64,000 nucleotides of DNA from positions 434,001 to 498,000 of the forward strand of contig NZ_JBLTWO010000002.1 of assembly GCF_049889055.1 (NCBI RefSeq), written 5' to 3'. Below are positions 16,977 to 25,558 of the stretch, piece after piece. A model generated the notes under the pieces. The model made no database searches and was not told where the DNA came from. It was given only the letters and a program-made list of their open reading frames with translations. Numbering within the stretch: the stretch's first letter is position 1; every line of letters begins with the position of its first letter. Source of the stretch: Rhizorhabdus sp049889055. Lineage in GTDB: Bacteria; Pseudomonadota; Alphaproteobacteria; Sphingomonadales; Sphingomonadaceae. The position numbers and the translations under genes are program-made.

Positions 16977-19688
16977 GTGACGGCGACGAGGAAGAATTTC
17001 GGCAGGGCTCGCTTTTGTTCGGCGCTGCTCGTCGGCACGATGCTGGGTGGCGTTTCGCAACCATTGTTCGCGCAGGAGGCGGCCCCGCCGCAGATGGCGC
17101 CCGCGCCGAGTGCGCCGGTAACCATCGGCACGATCAAGACCGTCAATGTCGTAGGCTCGGAGCGACTGGAGCCGGATACGGTCCGCTCCTACGTCAAGCT
17201 GGTCCCCGGCGAGAGCTACACGCGCGAGTCCGAAGATCAGGCGCTGAAAGACCTCTACGAGACCGAGCTCTTCGCCGACGTGCAGGTCCGCGACGACGGA
17301 CAGGGCAACATCACCCTGCAGGTCCGCGAGAACCCGGTCGTCAACCGCATCGTGCTGGAAGGCAATAAGCGGCTGAAGTCGGACAAGATCAACCCCGAGA
17401 TCAAGCTGGCGCCGCGTCAGATCTTCACCCGGTCGAAGGTCCGTGCAGACGTTGCGCGCATCATCGAACTCTACCGCCGCCAGGGCCGTTTCGCTGCGAC
17501 GGTCGAGCCGAAGATGGTCCAGCTCGACCAGAACCGCGTCGACATCATCTTCGAGATCAGCGAGGGCGACAAGTCCAAGGTCCGCAAGATCAACATCATC
17601 GGGAACGAGAAATTCTCCGATGGCCGCCTGCGCGGCGAGATGGCGACCAAGCAGACGGGCATCACCAAGATTTTCTCGTCGGGCACCAGCTATGATCCCG
17701 ACCGCATGTCCTATGACCAGCAGAAGCTGCGCCAATATTATCTGACGCAGGGCTATGCGGACTTCCGCGTGGTGTCGGCCGTGGCCGAACTGACCCCGGA
17801 CAAGAAGGACTTCATCATCACCTATGTGGTGGAGGAAGGGCAGCGCTACAAATTCGGCGACGTCAGCCTCGAGAGCGAGATCCGCGACATCAAGCCCGAG
17901 GCGTTCAAGGCTCTTCTGCCGATGAAGAAGGGCGACTGGTATAACGCCAAGGCGGTCGAGGACACGGTCGACTCGATCACCGAGGCGACCGGCGCCTTCG
18001 GCTTTACCCCCGACGTTCGTCCGGACTTCAACCGCGACAAGGAAGAGCTGACGATGGGGGTGGTCTTCAAGATCAACCAGTCGCCGCGCGTCTATGTCGA
18101 ACGGATAGACATCAACGGCAACACCCACACCAAGGACAAGGTCGTCCGCCGCGAATTCCGCATGTCGGAAGGCGACGCGTTCAACAGCTTCAAGGTCAAG
18201 CGGTCGCGCGACCGCATCCAGTCGCTGGGCTTCTTCCAGGACAAGTTCGAGATCGAGCAGAAGCCGGGCTCGGCGCCCGATCGCGTCGTGCTCGAAGCCA
18301 ATGTCGAGGAAAAGTCGACCGGCGAGTTGCAGGTGTCTGCGGGCTATTCGAGCCTCGAACGCTTCATCGTCGACCTGTCGATCCGCGAACGCAACTTCAT
18401 GGGCAAGGGCCAGGAAGTCCGCGCCGGCGTAAGCTATTCGACCTATTCGAAGTCGATCGAACTGGGCTTCACCGAGCCTTATGTGTTCGACAAGAATATC
18501 GCAGTCGGCTTCGACGTGTTCCGCCGCGACTATAATTCGTTCAACTTTTCGGGCAACGATCGCAACACCACCTACGAACAGACTACAACGGGTTTCCAGA
18601 TCCGCGCCGGCATCCCGCTGACCGAGTTCATCACCCTCGCGACGCGCTATGGCCTCAGCTACGATCAGGTGTCGCTGAACAAGTTCACCTTCTACACCGA
18701 CACCGACAATGACGGCATTCGCGACACCTGCGATCCGATCGTGGCGGGGCGCTATCTGTGCGACGCCATCGGAAACCGCGTGACCTCGTCGGTCGGCTAC
18801 TCGCTCGTCTTCGACAATCTGAACAACCGCCTGCGGCCGACGCGCGGCCAGCGCGCCGTGTTCAGCCAGGACTTCGCCGGCCTCGGCGGCACGGTCCGCT
18901 ATATCAAGACCACGGCCCAGGCGACCAAATATTGGGGTATCGGCAGCGGCTTCGTGTTCTCGGCAAGCGCCGAGGGTGGCTACATCAAGGGCCTGGGACA
19001 GCAGGTCCGCCTGATCGACCGCTTCTACCTTGGCGAGCCCGACATGCGCGGCTTCGGCATCCGCGGCATCGGTCCACGCGTGATCCGCTCCTTCTACGAT
19101 ACCACCACCGGGACGTTCCTGACGGATCGCAATTCGCAGACCGACGATGCGCTCGGCGGCAATGCATATTATCGCGGGCGTCTCGAACTCGAGATTCCTC
19201 TGGGCAATGGCGCCCGCGAACTTGGCCTGCGGCCGTCCATCTTCATGGACGTCGGCGCGGTATTCGGTACGAGCCGGCCGGCGCTCACGGCTCCGGAGAT
19301 CGCGGGCTATCCGTTCCAACTCGACGCCAACGGCAAATATCTGCCGGTCGAGCGGCTTGTCCTCGATAGCCAGGGGCGGCAAATCTACACGGTGCCGCTG
19401 ACGGACACGACCAATCCGGGTGCAGCGACGCTGTGCTCGGTAGGCTATTCTGCCACAGCCACCGGCCCGTGCGTCGGCAACTCGCAGAATACGCGGGCCT
19501 TCTCCACGATCAGTCCGTTCCGCGAAGATTTCGTCGGCAACTCCGCCAAGCCGCGTCTCTCGGTCGGTTTCGGCGTGAACTGGAACTCGCCCTTCGGGCC
19601 GTTCCGCATCGACATCGCCAAGGCCCTCCTCAAGGAGAAGGGCGACAACACCAAGACCTTCCAATTCAACGTAGGGACACAGTTCTGA
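16977..19688 (+). CDS. bamA: Outer-membrane protein assembly factor BamA
   Basis: This is the Omp85-family core of the machine that inserts beta-barrels in the outer membrane. After a signal peptide (GTMLGGVSQPLFA then QE) come POTRA repeats, recognisable from VNVVGSERLEPDTVRSYVK onward and again at RKINIIGNEKFSDGRLRGEM and ERIDINGNTHTKDKVVRREF. The C-terminal barrel ends in FQFNVGTQF with a terminal Phe. Length of about 903 residues exceeds the usual 750-800, the extra lying in barrel loops (a Ca-binding-like TDTDNDGIRD loop is one). I chose the GTG at 16977 because it gives a normal signal peptide; a GTG at 16920 adds 19 residues. Confidence 0.95.
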   Translation: MTATRKNFGRARFCSALLVGTMLGGVSQPLFAQEAAPPQMAPAPSAPVTIGTIKTVNVVGSERLEPDTVRSYVKLVPGESYTRESEDQALKDLYETELFADVQVRDDGQGNITLQVRENPVVNRIVLEGNKRLKSDKINPEIKLAPRQIFTRSKVRADVARIIELYRRQGRFAATVEPKMVQLDQNRVDIIFEISEGDKSKVRKINIIGNEKFSDGRLRGEMATKQTGITKIFSSGTSYDPDRMSYDQQKLRQYYLTQGYADFRVVSAVAELTPDKKDFIITYVVEEGQRYKFGDVSLESEIRDIKPEAFKALLPMKKGDWYNAKAVEDTVDSITEATGAFGFTPDVRPDFNRDKEELTMGVVFKINQSPRVYVERIDINGNTHTKDKVVRREFRMSEGDAFNSFKVKRSRDRIQSLGFFQDKFEIEQKPGSAPDRVVLEANVEEKSTGELQVSAGYSSLERFIVDLSIRERNFMGKGQEVRAGVSYSTYSKSIELGFTEPYVFDKNIAVGFDVFRRDYNSFNFSGNDRNTTYEQTTTGFQIRAGIPLTEFITLATRYGLSYDQVSLNKFTFYTDTDNDGIRDTCDPIVAGRYLCDAIGNRVTSSVGYSLVFDNLNNRLRPTRGQRAVFSQDFAGLGGTVRYIKTTAQATKYWGIGSGFVFSASAEGGYIKGLGQQVRLIDRFYLGEPDMRGFGIRGIGPRVIRSFYDTTTGTFLTDRNSQTDDALGGNAYYRGRLELEIPLGNGARELGLRPSIFMDVGAVFGTSRPALTAPEIAGYPFQLDANGKYLPVERLVLDSQGRQIYTVPLTDTTNPGAATLCSVGYSATATGPCVGNSQNTRAFSTISPFREDFVGNSAKPRLSVGFGVNWNSPFGPFRIDIAKALLKEKGDNTKTFQFNVGTQF

Positions 19689-20320
19689 TGAAAGCTTTTC
19701 TGAAGACCGCCGCCGCTGCTGCGGCCCTGATGCTCGTGCCGGCCGCCGCCAATGCGCAGGCCGCCGCTGCCGCCGCTGCTCCTGCAGCGGTCGCCGTGGT
19801 CGATCTCGACGCCGCGATCGTCAATTCCGCTGCCTTCCAGTCGGCGATGAACCAGGTCCAGACGACCTACAAGACCCAGATCACCGCCGCGCAGACCCGC
19901 CAGACCGCGCTGCAGGGCGAGCTCAACACGCTCCGCACCGAGATCGAGAATCTCCAGAAGAACAGCGCGACGCCGAAGGCGACGCTCGACGCGAAGATCG
20001 CGACCTTCCAGCAGAAGGGCCAGGCCGCCCAGGCCGAGCTGCAGCGCCTCGCCGTTCCCTTCGCCCGCCCGCAGGCCTATGTCCGCGAGCAGGTCGAAGC
20101 CAAGGTCGAGCAGGCGCTGAAGGCCGCGATGACCGCGAAGAAAATCGGCGTCGTACTGCGTCCGGAGGCTGCCTTCGCCTTCCAGCCGACCTCGGACCTG
20201 ACCGCAGACGTCGTGACCCAGCTCAATGCGCTGGTGCCGAGCGCCTCGATCACTCCGCCGGCCAATTGGCAGCCGGGCCAGGCCGAGCAGGGCCAGGCAA
20301 CCGCGCCGCAGGGCCGTTGA
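19688..20320 (+). CDS. OmpH/Skp-family periplasmic chaperone
   Basis: The 210-residue protein begins with a clear signal peptide (AAAAALMLVPAAANAQA). The mature part has the OmpH pattern: a short strand AVAVVDLDAAIVNSAAF, then two long coiled-coil helices (about residues 55-135, rich in Gln, Lys and Glu), then a strand VVLRPEAAFAF. Skp trimers hold unfolded outer-membrane proteins on their way to BamA. The ATG overlaps the bamA stop by one base (TGATG), so the chaperone and its client machine are coupled. The C-terminal tail is Gln- and Pro-rich and disordered. Confidence 0.9.
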   Translation: MKAFLKTAAAAAALMLVPAAANAQAAAAAAAPAAVAVVDLDAAIVNSAAFQSAMNQVQTTYKTQITAAQTRQTALQGELNTLRTEIENLQKNSATPKATLDAKIATFQQKGQAAQAELQRLAVPFARPQAYVREQVEAKVEQALKAAMTAKKIGVVLRPEAAFAFQPTSDLTADVVTQLNALVPSASITPPANWQPGQAEQGQATAPQGR

Positions 20321-20330
20321 TCGCCGCGCG

Positions 20331-20804
20331 ATGAGCGACGACAACAAGACCGTGCTTGGCCCGCTGGATGTCCGGCGGGTCATGGCGGCGATCCCGCACC
20401 GCTACCCCATGCTCCTCGTCGACCGCGTCGAGGAGCTGGTGGTCAACGAGCGTATCTCGGCCGTGAAGGCGGTGACGATCAACGAGGAATTCTTCCAGGG
20501 GCATTTCCCCGGGCGCCCGATCATGCCGGGCGTGTTGATCGTCGAGGCGCTGGCGCAAGCGGCGGGCGTTCTCGCCGTGGAATCGCTGGGCCTGTCCGGT
20601 TCGGGCAAGCTCGTCTATTTCATGACGATCGACGAGGTGAAGTTCCGCACTCCGGTCGAACCGGGCGTGCTGCTGCGCCTCGACGTCGCCTTCGCGCAGA
20701 AGCGCGGCAGCGTCTGCAAGTTCGAGGGCAAGGCCTATCTGGGCGACAAGCTCGCCGCCCAGGCCAATTTCACCGCGATGATCGCCGATCCGCCCAAGGA
20801 ATGA
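20331..20804 (+). CDS. fabZ: 3-hydroxyacyl-ACP dehydratase FabZ
   Basis: The 157-residue hot-dog-fold enzyme removes water from 3-hydroxyacyl-ACP in fatty acid elongation. The catalytic histidine is in QGHFPGRPIMPGVL and the catalytic acid in the helix VLIVEALAQAAG. PHRYPMLLVDRV near the N-terminus is standard. The ATG at 20331 is ten bases after ompH; a longer in-frame reading to the left is inside ompH and not protein-like. In most proteobacteria lpxD precedes and lpxA follows fabZ. Neither is here, which fits a sphingomonad without lipid A. Confidence 0.97.
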   Translation: MSDDNKTVLGPLDVRRVMAAIPHRYPMLLVDRVEELVVNERISAVKAVTINEEFFQGHFPGRPIMPGVLIVEALAQAAGVLAVESLGLSGSGKLVYFMTIDEVKFRTPVEPGVLLRLDVAFAQKRGSVCKFEGKAYLGDKLAAQANFTAMIADPPKE

Positions 20805-20918
20805 TCGCTTTATGCGGGCTCCGGCGTCTGGTCTTGCCATCGCAGGGCCGACGCTGTAAGGGCCGCGCTTCGCTTCCCCAGGCTGGTCGGAACCAGCCAT
20901 TTTCTGGAGCTTCTGACG

Positions 20919-21149
20919 ATGAAGAAAGATATCCATCCCGATTACCACCGGATCAAGGTCCAGCTGGTCGACGGTACGACCTACGACACCCACTCGACCT
21001 GGGGTTCGGAAGGCGAAACGCTTCAGCTCGACATCGATCCCTCGGTCCACCCGGCGTGGACGGGCGGCAAGTCGCAGTTGCTCGATGCCGGCGGCCAGGT
21101 CGCCCGCTTCAACAAGCGCTTCGGCGGGCTGTCGCTCACCAAGAAGTAA
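20919..21149 (+). CDS. rpmE: 50S ribosomal protein L31
   Basis: The 76-residue protein begins MKKDIHPDYHRIKVQLVDGT, the L31 N-terminus, and ends with the RFNKRFGGLS core. It bridges the large subunit to the small-subunit head. There is no cysteine at all, so it is the zinc-free (C-minus) form. It stands alone, 114 bases after fabZ, with a CTGGAGC ribosome-binding site and its own terminator downstream. Confidence 0.96.
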   Translation: MKKDIHPDYHRIKVQLVDGTTYDTHSTWGSEGETLQLDIDPSVHPAWTGGKSQLLDAGGQVARFNKRFGGLSLTKK

Positions 21150-21178
21150 GCTTGGTTCCGAGCTTCGGACATGGATAT

Positions 21179-21204
21179 GGCTGGGCGCTTGCCCGGCCAT
21201 TTTC
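21179..21204 (+). terminator. Rho-independent terminator of rpmE
   Basis: GGCTGGGC, loop GCTT, GCCCGGCC (one G-T pair) is followed by ATTTTC. It lies 30 bases after the rpmE stop codon. Confidence 0.7.
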
Positions 21205-21239
21205 ATTTGGGGGACAGCGCGTTCAGGGAGGGGTATGAG

Positions 21240-21590
21240 ATGCTGCCTGATCGCGCCCGCCGCTGGCTTTACGCGGCGGCCGTACTGATCATTTATGGTC
21301 TGGCTATCATGCCGTCGGACAAGGCGCCCGATCTCGGTGCCGGCGACAAGATCAACCATATCGCGGCCTTCCTGTTTCTGACGCTGTTCGGTCGATGGGC
21401 CCTGCGCGGCACGGGGCGGCCGCGGCTCGTCATCGGCCTGTCCATTTTCGGGGCGCTGATCGAACTGACGCAGGCGATCCCTGTGTTGAACCGCGACGCC
21501 AGCGTCTGGGACTGGATCGCCGACAGCGCTGCGATCGGTGTGGCACTGCTGATGGCATGGCCGCTGGAAAGGCTGCTGAAGCGGCGATGA
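21240..21590 (+). CDS. VanZ-like membrane protein
   Basis: The 116-residue protein has three or four membrane spans and the VanZ-like pattern: DKINHIAAFLFLTLF after the first span, then an acidic GALIELTQAIPVLNRDASVWDWIADSAAIGV segment with the conserved Glu, Gln, Arg and Asp. VanZ of enterococci gives low-level teicoplanin resistance, but most chromosomal homologues have no known job. I chose the ATG at 21240, preceded by GGGAGGGG, over one 23 codons earlier that lies in the rpmE terminator. It overlaps the methyltransferase gene by four bases. Confidence 0.75.
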   Translation: MLPDRARRWLYAAAVLIIYGLAIMPSDKAPDLGAGDKINHIAAFLFLTLFGRWALRGTGRPRLVIGLSIFGALIELTQAIPVLNRDASVWDWIADSAAIGVALLMAWPLERLLKRR

Positions 21591-22375
21591 TCGAAGCGCC
21601 CCGCCTGCAGGATGAGGAGGCGGATGCGCGGTTCGCGCGTCTGGCGGTCGAGGCGGGGCTCGATCCAGAGGATCGCTGGGTCGGCGGCTATGCTGCTTAT
21701 GAATGGGCGCATCTGCGCCACGTGCTTGACGCCTATGCGATCGAGGTCGCGGACAGGGACGTGCTCGAATTCGGCTGCAATGTCGGAGGTTCGCTGGTCG
21801 TCCTCGCGACGCTCGGTGGGCGGGCGACGGGCGTGGATGTCGATCCCGCGATGCCACCGATCGCGGCGGCCAATTGCAGGCGACATGGGTTTGAGGCGCG
21901 GGCGGTTGTAGTCGGACCTGGAGAGCCGCTGCCCTTTCCCGATGCGAGCTTCGACCTGATCGTCGCCAACAGCGTCCTCGAATATGTCGACGCCGACGCG
22001 CTCTCCCCGACCATCGCCGAGTTCCACCGCCTGTTGCGGCCCGGCGGCCGGCTGCTGATCTGCGGCACCGCCAGCCGCCTGTCGCCCAAGGAAGGCCATT
22101 CGGGACGCTGGCTCGTCAATTACTGGCCAAGGGCTTTCGATCGTCTGACCGGTCGTCCTCTCCAGCGCGGCCTTTCCCCGCTGGCCTTGGCAGCAGCGCT
22201 GAAGGGCCGCTTCGCCAGCGTGGCCGGCAACGACTGCGCCTGGCGCAAGGCGCGCATGGCGATCCACGGTCGCCTGATGCCCGCCGCCCATGTCTGTTCG
22301 GCCGCGGGGAAGGCGACAGGGTTGGGACCGGGCTGGTTATCCCCTACGGTCGAGCTTCTAATGCAGCGGATATGA
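21587..22375 (+). CDS. SAM-dependent class I methyltransferase
   Basis: The 262-residue protein has the Rossmann-like methyltransferase fold. Motif I is VLEFGCNVGGSLVVLATLG, the acidic residue that binds the ribose is in ATGVDVD, and motif post-II/III is SFDLIVANSVLEYVD followed by LLRPGGRLLICG. This matches Methyltransf_11-type enzymes that act on small molecules, lipids or quinones. The substrate is not evident. Its ATG overlaps the stop of the VanZ-like gene (ATGA), so the two are probably cotranslated, but no joint function is known to me. Confidence 0.85.
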   Translation: MIEAPRLQDEEADARFARLAVEAGLDPEDRWVGGYAAYEWAHLRHVLDAYAIEVADRDVLEFGCNVGGSLVVLATLGGRATGVDVDPAMPPIAAANCRRHGFEARAVVVGPGEPLPFPDASFDLIVANSVLEYVDADALSPTIAEFHRLLRPGGRLLICGTASRLSPKEGHSGRWLVNYWPRAFDRLTGRPLQRGLSPLALAAALKGRFASVAGNDCAWRKARMAIHGRLMPAAHVCSAAGKATGLGPGWLSPTVELLMQRI

Positions 22376-22539
22376 GCTGATCTCGGGCTTGGCAGAGACG
22401 CGCTTCCGAGCTCCTTCGGGCGCGAGGCCTCGACAGAGGGGCAATTTGATCGAGATTGGATGAATCGCGCAAAGACGCAGAATTTCCGCCTGCTAGAAGA
22501 TGCCTCGACAGCGCGATTCTCTCAGGCTCCTCGATCCTT

Positions 22540-23232
22540 ATGCCGTTCCAAAGACCAGTGCTCCAATCGTCGATCTTCGTCGGCCTCATCCTGATTGCGA
22601 CCACAGGCAGGGCGGACCCCGGTTCTCCAGCGGTAGAGCCTGCCGCTCCGAACCCTGCTGGGCAGGGCTGCTCCCTGCACATCTGGCCCGGCAGCAACCT
22701 CCGCTCCACCTATCTCGGATGGGCGCATGGAGGCATCGTCGATGGGGCGGTGAACGGGCGCGACGGCTATAGAAGGCTGCCCGTCGGTCCTCTGGATACC
22801 GATCGCCAGCGAGCCATATTGTCGACGGCGGCTGTGGCCAAGGCGCTGGGGCTGGAGGGGTACAGCGCAACAGTTCATGAAGGTGCGCTGGACAGCAGGA
22901 CGCTGCGGACCTCGCCCGGTTCCTGGCTTGCGGCGACGACCGGAATGCCGCCCTCCTCCTGTCAGGCCGAACTGGCGATCGACGATGTCTTCTTTCAGGA
23001 GGACATCGTCAGCGGTCGCTATCTGAAAGTCATCTACCGGTTCAAGCGGTTCGGCGACATCGAGGGCCCAGCCCGAAGCTTCGGCCAGATAATCGCCGTA
23101 AAGCTGTCGGCTTTCCCTCCAGCTCCAGGAACCGATGCTGCCCCGGCGCTGAAGGAATTGGAAACGGCGTTGGTCCGCAGCGTCCAGGATTTCGGCACCT
23201 CGCTCAACACCCCCATCAAGAAGAGAAGATGA
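22540..23232 (+). CDS. Exported protein of unknown function, paralogue 1
   Basis: I do not recognise a family. The 230-residue reading starts with a signal peptide (SSIFVGLILIATTGRA, cleavage before DP). The mature domain contains GCSLHIWPG, a GGIVDGAV turn, and CQAELAIDDVFFQ followed by GRYLKVIYRF. These elements recur in the same order in the next gene, so the two are tandem paralogues. Two cysteines, one in each conserved block, could form a disulfide. The ribosome-binding site for 22540 is weak; an in-frame ATG at 22456 would add 28 residues and hide the signal peptide. The protein is presumably periplasmic or surface-bound. Confidence 0.65.
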   Translation: MPFQRPVLQSSIFVGLILIATTGRADPGSPAVEPAAPNPAGQGCSLHIWPGSNLRSTYLGWAHGGIVDGAVNGRDGYRRLPVGPLDTDRQRAILSTAAVAKALGLEGYSATVHEGALDSRTLRTSPGSWLAATTGMPPSSCQAELAIDDVFFQEDIVSGRYLKVIYRFKRFGDIEGPARSFGQIIAVKLSAFPPAPGTDAAPALKELETALVRSVQDFGTSLNTPIKKRR

Positions 23233-23268
23233 GGGGGCATCCGCCTCGACAACAGGGAGTTATCGAGC

Positions 23269-24018
23269 ATGAAGAACTATCTGATTTCTGCGAGCATGAT
23301 GCTGCTCATTGCCGGGAACAGTCCCGCAAATGCTCAGGATAGCGTCGCTGCCGCAGTTGCGACGGTAGCCGAACCGTCAGGACCTACTGCATCCCCGGCT
23401 AACGCGGCTCCCGAAACCGCCTCCTTCGCCCCCACCTCGGCAGCCGCCGACGGTTGCGAACTGCACATCTGGCCTGCCGAGCGCATGAACTCCATCACGA
23501 TGGGACTGTTGGGTGGCGGTCTGCTGGACGCTGCCATTCACGCGAACCGCGATGCGAGCAACCGGACTCTGCTCGCCAGTGCTCTGGACAGCCCGAGCCA
23601 GCTCGATGCTTTGCTCGCGCTCGACCTGCGCACGATGCTCAAGATGAGCCCCGGCACGACCATCGTGACGCACGCCAAGCCACTTGAGCGCAAGACGATG
23701 AATGCGGTGAAGACGCGGAGGTCGGATTCGAAATCGACCTGCTATTCCGAGTTGATCGTGGCGGACGTATTCTATCAGAAGTCGACGCTCTATGGGCGTT
23801 CGCTGCGGACCCTGTTCATGGTCCGCGAGTTCGGCAAGGATCAAACGATCGATTTCGAGTATAAAGCGTGGGGAGGCAATGGCTTGCAGCGTTTCCCACC
23901 CAAGGAAGGCGAAGATGCTCTGGCGGCGCTCGACGAACTTGTAAGCGTGTTCAAGGCCAATTTTGCCGAATATGCCAACAATGAAGCGAAGGCAGTTAGA
24001 AAGCCTGTAAAGTCCTGA
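23269..24018 (+). CDS. Exported protein of unknown function, paralogue 2
   Basis: The 249-residue protein has a clear signal peptide (MMLLIAGNSPANA then QD), an Ala/Pro/Thr-rich linker to about residue 60, and a domain shared with the preceding gene: GCELHIWPA, GGGLLDAAI and CYSELIVADVFYQ, then GRSLRTLFMVREFG. The conserved Cys in GCxLHIWP and the one before the xEL motif suggest a disulfide. GGGAG lies nine bases before the ATG. It is 36 bases after its paralogue and probably in the same transcript. No enzymatic motif is visible. Confidence 0.75.
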   Translation: MKNYLISASMMLLIAGNSPANAQDSVAAAVATVAEPSGPTASPANAAPETASFAPTSAAADGCELHIWPAERMNSITMGLLGGGLLDAAIHANRDASNRTLLASALDSPSQLDALLALDLRTMLKMSPGTTIVTHAKPLERKTMNAVKTRRSDSKSTCYSELIVADVFYQKSTLYGRSLRTLFMVREFGKDQTIDFEYKAWGGNGLQRFPPKEGEDALAALDELVSVFKANFAEYANNEAKAVRKPVKS

Positions 24019-24028
24019 CTGTCCATAG

Positions 24029-24065
24029 GACGGGAAGCCGGCGCTCAAACAAGCCGATTCCCGTC
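24029..24065 (+). terminator. Possible terminator-like hairpin after the paralogue pair
   Basis: GACGGGAA (24029-24036) pairs perfectly with TTCCCGTC (24058-24065), and an inner CGGC/GCCG pair extends the stem. There is no T tract, so intrinsic termination is uncertain. It starts 10 bases after the stop codon of the second paralogue. Confidence 0.4.
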
Positions 24066-24225
24066 AGTTCGCTGCCGCTTATAATGTTCTTTTCAGCGGT
24101 TGAATGGGTGCTGCGTTCCGTAGATATCCCCCAACACGGCCAACACAGCCGTGGCGGTAGGAGTTTTCAGTGGCCTGAAGCTCGCGGCCTCCAGAGCGGC
24201 GCGCCCCTCGGAGGCGCTCTGAAAA

Positions 24226-24315
<90 letters not shown>

Positions 24316-24442
24316 GCGAAGCCGGGCCGCGCGGTCGGGTCGCTTTATCGCTCGTGCGGCCTTTCGTGCAAGGGGTACGATCAAAGCGGTTCAATGCGCG
24401 GCCAAGCTGTGGCAAGCACGATCCTCCACCAAAGGGGATATG

Positions 24443-25558
24443 ATGCGGAGCCTGTTGCGTAGGGCGGTCCTGGCGGCCGCATGGACGGTCGTCGGAACGG
24501 TGCCGGCGTGGGCGGCGCAGGAGCAGCCGGTTGCCGAGGAAGCGCAGGCCCCCGACGATGCCGCGCGGCTGACCGATGCGCCCGAGCCGGCGGCGCCGAG
24601 CGAAGACAGCCTGATGCGCGCCTATCTGGCGACGCTGCGCGACCGGGCGGCGGGGATGGGGATTTCGGGCGAGCTGTTCGATCGCACGCTGCCGACGGTC
24701 AATTTCAACGCGCGCGTCGTGCGCCTCGATCGCGGGCAGCCGGGCGCCAGCACGTCGAACAGCGCTACGCCGCCCTTCGCGCCCTATCTGGCGAGCCATG
24801 TCGACCGGGTCCGCATCAACATGGGTCGGTCGCGCTATGGCAGCCTGCGACCGCTGCTGCTCGGCATCGAGCGTGAGACCGGGGTGCCCGAGCAGATCAT
24901 GCTGGCGATCTATGGGCATGAGACCGGCTATGGCACCTTCACCGGCAATTTCGATCTGCTGAGCGCGCTCGGTACGCTCGCTTATGAGGGGCGTCGCCGC
25001 GAGCTGTTCGCGGGCGAGTTCCTCAACACGCTGCTGCTGATGCAGCGCGGCGTGGCGCGCGATCGGCTGAAGGGCAGCTGGGCCGGCGCGACCGGCTATC
25101 CGCAATTCCTGCCGAGCGTCTATCTGCGCCTGGCGCGCGACGGCGACGGCGATGGCAAGGCTGATATCTGGCGCAGCGAACCCGATGCGCTCGCCTCGAT
25201 CGGCAATTATCTGCGCGACGCCGGATGGAAGAAGGACGTGCCCTGGGGCGTGGCGGTGCGCGTGCCCGAGGGGATCGACCGGGCCGCGATCCGCTCGCCG
25301 ATGAACTCGCCCCGCTGCCCGCGCGTGTTCGCGCGGCAGAGCCGCTGGCTGACGATCGCCGAATGGCGCGACCATGGGCTGACGATGCTGAGCGGACGCG
25401 TGCCGGCCGAGAACGAGCTCGCTACGCTGATCGAGCCCGACGGTCCCGGCCGCACCGGCTATCTGCTGACGACCAATTATCGGTCGATCCTCGACTATAA
25501 TTGCTCGAACTTCTACGCGCTGTCGGTCGGGCTTCTGGGCGACGCGATCGTCGAATGA
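24443..25558 (+). CDS. Lytic murein transglycosylase, MltB family
   Basis: The 371-residue periplasmic enzyme cleaves peptidoglycan glycan strands to 1,6-anhydromuropeptides. A signal peptide (TVVGTVPAWA then AQ) comes first. The SLT_2 domain shows MLAIYGHETGYGTFTGNF with the catalytic glutamate (about residue 160), TLAYEGRRRELFAGEFL and SWAGATGYPQFLPSVYL, all standard for MltB. The ATG at 24443 is five bases after AAAGGGG; the adjacent ATG at 24440 is too close. The stop overlaps rlpA by four bases, linking it to another septal/glycan factor and to the D,D-carboxypeptidase after it. Confidence 0.93.
   Translation: MRSLLRRAVLAAAWTVVGTVPAWAAQEQPVAEEAQAPDDAARLTDAPEPAAPSEDSLMRAYLATLRDRAAGMGISGELFDRTLPTVNFNARVVRLDRGQPGASTSNSATPPFAPYLASHVDRVRINMGRSRYGSLRPLLLGIERETGVPEQIMLAIYGHETGYGTFTGNFDLLSALGTLAYEGRRRELFAGEFLNTLLLMQRGVARDRLKGSWAGATGYPQFLPSVYLRLARDGDGDGKADIWRSEPDALASIGNYLRDAGWKKDVPWGVAVRVPEGIDRAAIRSPMNSPRCPRVFARQSRWLTIAEWRDHGLTMLSGRVPAENELATLIEPDGPGRTGYLLTTNYRSILDYNCSNFYALSVGLLGDAIVE

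Noticed and set aside
16851..19664. Very long open frame on the minus strand opposite bamA
   Set aside because: It is the antisense shadow of bamA in G+C-rich DNA; the translation has no domain, and bamA on the other strand has clear POTRA and barrel sequence.
20226..20330. Longer N-terminus for fabZ
   Set aside because: The extra residues lie within ompH in another frame and are Arg/Pro/Ser-rich without resemblance to FabZ; the ATG at 20331 gives the normal length.
24192..24220. Hairpin CAGAGCG/CGCTCTG next to tRNA-Ser as its terminator
   Set aside because: On the tRNA strand the T run precedes the stem instead of following it, so it does not fit an intrinsic terminator.
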